Of a DNA stretch of 14,671 bases, positions 13,731 to 14,671 are shown piece by piece; positions within the stretch are counted from its first letter, which is position 1, and each line of letters begins with the position of its first letter. The DNA lies in contig RXIJ01000029.1 in NCBI GenBank assembly GCA_004212095.1, forward strand, positions 1 through 14,671, read 5' to 3'. The stretch comes from Methanosarcinales archaeon. GTDB taxonomy: Archaea; Halobacteriota; Methanosarcinia; Methanosarcinales; EX4572-44. The notes under the pieces were generated by a model. It had not been told where the DNA came from and made no database searches. It saw nothing but the letters and a program-made list of their open reading frames with translations. The position numbers were made by a program, and so were the translations under genes.

Positions 13731-14671
13731 ATGAAAGGCAAAAGAAACGGATTTTGGAAGATATCTGTGTTTGCACTTCTTTTCGCAGTACTGGCAGTTA
13801 TAAGCATTGGATGCGCATCCGCAGATACGATTTATGTGCCGGAAGGCGGAAATCAAACGATTCAGCAGGCAGTGGATAATGCCACTTCAGGCGATACGGT
13901 TTATGTGCATGCTGGGGAATATGTTGAACATGTTGTCATCTCAAAAGATAATATTTCTGTTATCGGGCAGGATGCAGAGAGTACAATTATAAATAGTGGC
14001 GGCTCTGGAGTTGCTCTTTTTCTGAATGGTACGAAAAATGTAACAGTATCAAATTTCATGTTATTAAGCGATTCTGTCGCGTGGTTTGCAGAAGTTGCAT
14101 ATAATTATTCTAAGCTTGGGCCTGGTGCTTTTGATTCTCCCCTCCCAGCTAATTACAGTCTGGTGGCACAGTCAATTGATGCTAAGGCTTCGCCGCAGCA
14201 GGCATGGCTTGTATTGAGCAATGGCGGTAATAAGGTTGTATCTGTTGGTGAGACTTTTGAAATGGGATCTGGCAGATTGAAGGCTACTGTAGAATCTATT
14301 TTTGCTGGTCATGGCACCAGTTATGTGATCTTGAACCATACGTATCTGTATAGTGGTGGTGTGCCTGTGCTCTCTGACGCACGCCTTATTTTAGTGCTCG
14401 GTGGTGAAACACCTGTTCTGTATACGAAAGGGGGTGCTGACTGGCAGTTGGAAGAAGGATATACTCTTACGGTTGGAGATGTCGATGCCGAATTAGGCCC
14501 AAAACAGTTATGGCTCAGGTTGAGTAAGAATAGTGTGGTGCTGGAAGAGCGGGTGCTCTTTGAAGGAGAGTCTTATTCGTATTATAAAAACGGCTATCTT
14601 GTTTTAAGCGCTCAATCGAATAAACTCTTTTCTTCAGGCAAGTTGTGGGCTGCAAGTTTTTCTTCAATCTA
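13731..14671 (+). CDS. Secreted beta-helix/S-layer-domain protein, 3' end outside window
   Basis: An open frame runs from the ATG at 13731 to the window edge (313 codons) without a stop. A signal peptide covers about residues 1-32 (basic start, then WKISVFALLFAVLAVISIGC, then ASA). Residues about 34-105 begin DTIYVPEGGNQTIQQAVDNA and continue SGDTVYVHAGEYVEHVVIS; this is the opening of NosD/pectate-lyase-type parallel beta-helix proteins common in Methanosarcinales. From about residue 115 two S-layer duplication half-domains follow: YSLVAQSIDAKASPQQAWLVLSNGG, then WQLEEGYTLTVGDVDAELGPKQLWLRLSKN. Several N-x-S/T sites suggest glycosylation. It probably is a cell-surface or S-layer-associated protein; membrane or PGF-type anchoring would be encoded beyond the window. 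The related single-domain protein is at 2397-2951. Confidence 0.85.
   Translation, partial: MKGKRNGFWKISVFALLFAVLAVISIGCASADTIYVPEGGNQTIQQAVDNATSGDTVYVHAGEYVEHVVISKDNISVIGQDAESTIINSGGSGVALFLNGTKNVTVSNFMLLSDSVAWFAEVAYNYSKLGPGAFDSPLPANYSLVAQSIDAKASPQQAWLVLSNGGNKVVSVGETFEMGSGRLKATVESIFAGHGTSYVILNHTYLYSGGVPVLSDARLILVLGGETPVLYTKGGADWQLEEGYTLTVGDVDAELGPKQLWLRLSKNSVVLEERVLFEGESYSYYKNGYLVLSAQSNKLFSSGKLWAASFSSI

Overview
The window looks archaeal, from the Methanosarcinales/Archaeoglobi side of the Euryarchaeota; a methanogen or an ANME/Syntrophoarchaeum-type relative would fit, but the genus cannot be fixed from this sequence. Evidence: a tandem-repeat (alpha2-type) tRNA-splicing endonuclease, an Obg-like GTPase of the archaeal Ygr210 type, a ThiI without rhodanese domain, a PF04008 adenosine-specific kinase, S-layer duplication domains like those of Methanosarcina surface proteins, TATA-box promoters, and GGTGA-type ribosome binding sites.

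Layout. Positions 3-515 hold a decayed IS1-family transposase. Positions 570-7212 are all minus strand: HAD phosphatase and endA (probable operon), a small membrane-anchored S-layer-domain protein, the Ygr210-type GTPase, a winged-helix/PD-(D/E)XK putative nuclease, the adenosine-specific kinase family protein and thiI. A short divergent promoter region (7213-7296) separates thiI from the plus-strand cluster hisB - winged-helix regulator - Nudix hydrolase (7297-8665). A divergent cis-prenyltransferase-like gene lies on the minus strand (8950-9888). Then on the plus strand come ilvD and ilvC (consecutive steps of branched-chain amino-acid synthesis), an APS-kinase-like gene 4 bp behind ilvC, and, with its own promoter, a secreted beta-helix/S-layer protein cut by the window end.

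The most unusual feature is a family of small composite palindromes not explained by the genes. Each full copy has two 21-nt hairpins, H1 (arms like CTCGATTAC / GTAATCGAG) and H2 (arms like CTGCAAAGC / GCTTTGCAG), with three-base loops, joined by a 13-22 nt spacer containing AGTTAC or similar. Copies follow the GTPase gene (H1 only), thiI, ilvD and the APS-kinase gene (one copy in the gene end plus a second, degraded one). Stem sequences differ between copies with compensating changes. In ilvD and the APS-kinase gene the element lies inside the reading frame and supplies the C-terminal residues; in the APS-kinase gene it also supplies the stop codon. At ilvD the gene end plus element has been amplified into three tandem units of 78, 100 and 78 bp.
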